Of a stretch of 7,233 nucleotides of DNA, positions 6,251 through 7,233 are shown one piece after another. Every line of letters begins with the position of its first letter. The stretch's first letter is position 1. The translations under genes and the position numbers were made by a program. Origin of the DNA: DASRQK01 sp040392005 (GTDB lineage Bacteria; Bacteroidota; Bacteroidia; Sphingobacteriales; Sphingobacteriaceae); contig JBEBWT010000070.1 in the NCBI GenBank assembly GCA_040392005.1, positions 1-7,233 of the forward strand. The letters run 5' to 3'. The notes under the pieces were generated by a model, which worked only from the letters and a program-made list of their open reading frames with translations, was not told the DNA's origin and did not search any database.

Positions 6251-7219
6251 TTATTGATTTTTGAAGCGAAACTGCGCTTTCCACTTTTCGATATTTTCCC
6301 AATCCTGATGCAGTCTTACCGGATCCTGTTGATTGATCCAGGCGGACAGATCCTCCATCTTTTCCCGTTCCAATACATTCAATCCAATATCTTTCCTCAT
6401 TTCCAAGGCACGGTTATCTATGCCGATAATGATGGCCCGGCGTTTTTTCTGCAAGGCCCTGATGCCTGCGTGAAGGCGGGTACCCACATAATCACAGTCA
6501 TTTTCTTCCAGAAAACGGTCAAAAGCAGCGAGCTTGGGAGCAATGTAGTGCAGATTGCCCGGCTTGTCCCGCATCAATTGCTCCAGATAAGGCCTGTCCT
6601 TTGAGCCTTGAAGCCAAACATGCACTTCCCGGTATTCCCGTTGCAGGACCTCCAGCATCTGCCTGTCCTTTGCTGGATCGCGCATATAATCCGTAATAGT
6701 GGTGACCACCAACGGTTTTTTGACCGGATCGATCTGCCGGCAATGTGCTTCATCCAGCTCCCAGACAGTAGGGCATCCGGTGTTGATCACATTGTGGAGA
6801 CCAATGGAAGCCAGCTTTTGCAGGGTATATCCGTCCCTGACGGCATGCTGGTATTGATCCGACAGCATATTACGGTACAAAAATCCGGAATAGGCCGAAA
6901 CCGGCTTTTGCTGATATTGCCACCAGCCCACTCCCAGTAAAACCGCTTTATGGCGGAATGCAAGCAGCTCTTTGAGACCGATTTTCCACTGGCTGTCGCG
7001 GATGTTGTCATTTTTGAGGAGATTAGTCCCGCCGACCAGGGCCAGATCGGATTTGCGCAGCACCGGCAGATCGAACGCATGGATCCGCTGATGGGTGGCG
7101 ATATTGACCACAAAATCATCCACAAAAAGTTCCCCCACGATCCGGTTTACCGCATCCATAATGATGTGGTCGCCCAGATTGCTTGAACCGATCGCAGTAT
7201 CAAATATTATTTTCGGCAT
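6251..7219 (-). CDS. Polysaccharide pyruvyl transferase family protein
   Basis: This 322-residue protein matches the polysaccharide pyruvyl transferase family (PF04230; CsaB/WcaK relatives), whose members place pyruvate ketals from phosphoenolpyruvate on cell-surface glycans. Supporting motifs are an N-terminal GSSNLGDHIIMDAV (11-24, family form G..N.GD), LALVGGTNLLKN (59-70), AVLLGVGWW (92-100), INTGCPTVW (145-153), and the family hallmark VGTRLHAGIRALQ (245-257) with H250. The N- and C-terminal halves suggest the two-domain GT-B-like fold. No signal peptide or membrane span is seen, so it should act in the cytoplasm. The ATG at 7219 fits the domain start. Only 14 upstream bases are visible and they contain no in-frame stop, so an earlier start outside the window cannot be excluded. 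It precedes the glycosyltransferase gene by 19 bases, and the pair probably ends a surface-polysaccharide cluster lying to the right. The acceptor glycan is unknown, and not every PF04230 member is proven to transfer pyruvate. Confidence 0.88.
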   Translation of the reverse strand: MPKIIFDTAIGSSNLGDHIIMDAVNRIVGELFVDDFVVNIATHQRIHAFDLPVLRKSDLALVGGTNLLKNDNIRDSQWKIGLKELLAFRHKAVLLGVGWWQYQQKPVSAYSGFLYRNMLSDQYQHAVRDGYTLQKLASIGLHNVINTGCPTVWELDEAHCRQIDPVKKPLVVTTITDYMRDPAKDRQMLEVLQREYREVHVWLQGSKDRPYLEQLMRDKPGNLHYIAPKLAAFDRFLEENDCDYVGTRLHAGIRALQKKRRAIIIGIDNRALEMRKDIGLNVLEREKMEDLSAWINQQDPVRLHQDWENIEKWKAQFRFKNQ

Positions 7220-7233
7220 CTCATTTTTTATTT

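Noticed and set aside
6218..6604. Plus-strand open frame of 128 codons across the end of the pyruvyl transferase gene
   Set aside because: It is antisense to a well-supported gene, and the conserved motifs all lie on the minus strand.

Overview
The window reads as a chromosomal segment of a Bacteroidota bacterium. Six genes are visible, all transcribed from the minus strand, so the transcription order runs from base 7219 down to base 1. The assignment rests on several signs. None of the genes has a clear Shine-Dalgarno sequence; their starts follow A/T-rich leaders. One gene encodes a typical Bacteroidota lipoprotein. The MurQ is the short form of about 270 residues that opens with the TE...HLEKMSVEEL-type start. 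The ATPase ends in IPVWMFGFLY, a C-terminus I associate with Bacteroidota DUF4143 ATPases. Genus cannot be decided from the sequence alone.

From the right edge inward, two genes look like the end of a surface-polysaccharide locus. They are a polysaccharide pyruvyl transferase family protein (7219-6251) and, 19 bases later, a family 2 glycosyltransferase that begins at a TTG codon (6231-5452). After a 91-base gap with a possible weak promoter comes an amino-sugar pair. This pair is an N-acetylmuramic acid 6-phosphate etherase (murQ, 5360-4545) followed after 46 bases by a large GH20 beta-N-acetylhexosaminidase lipoprotein (4498-1850). Together they suggest periplasmic release of N-acetylhexosamine and cytoplasmic conversion of MurNAc-6-phosphate to GlcNAc-6-phosphate, that is, cell-wall recycling or amino-sugar scavenging.

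Downstream of the GH20 gene the DNA becomes visibly A/T-richer. A 105-base intergenic stretch holds three evenly phased copies of a 22-base inverted repeat (TGCT-N10-AGCA core). The last copy abuts the start codon of an AAA+ ATPase of the AAA_14/DUF4143 type (1744-554). Eleven bases after the ATPase lies a DUF1697-family gene (542 to the left edge) that lacks only its final residues. These two genes look like a separately regulated, possibly transferred cassette.

The most interesting signal is the operator-like array in front of the ATPase, which suggests tight, probably cooperative and possibly autogenous control of a protein family whose role is not understood. No RNA genes, insertion sequences, CRISPR arrays or tRNAs were seen. 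No gene-free stretch exceeds 105 bases.
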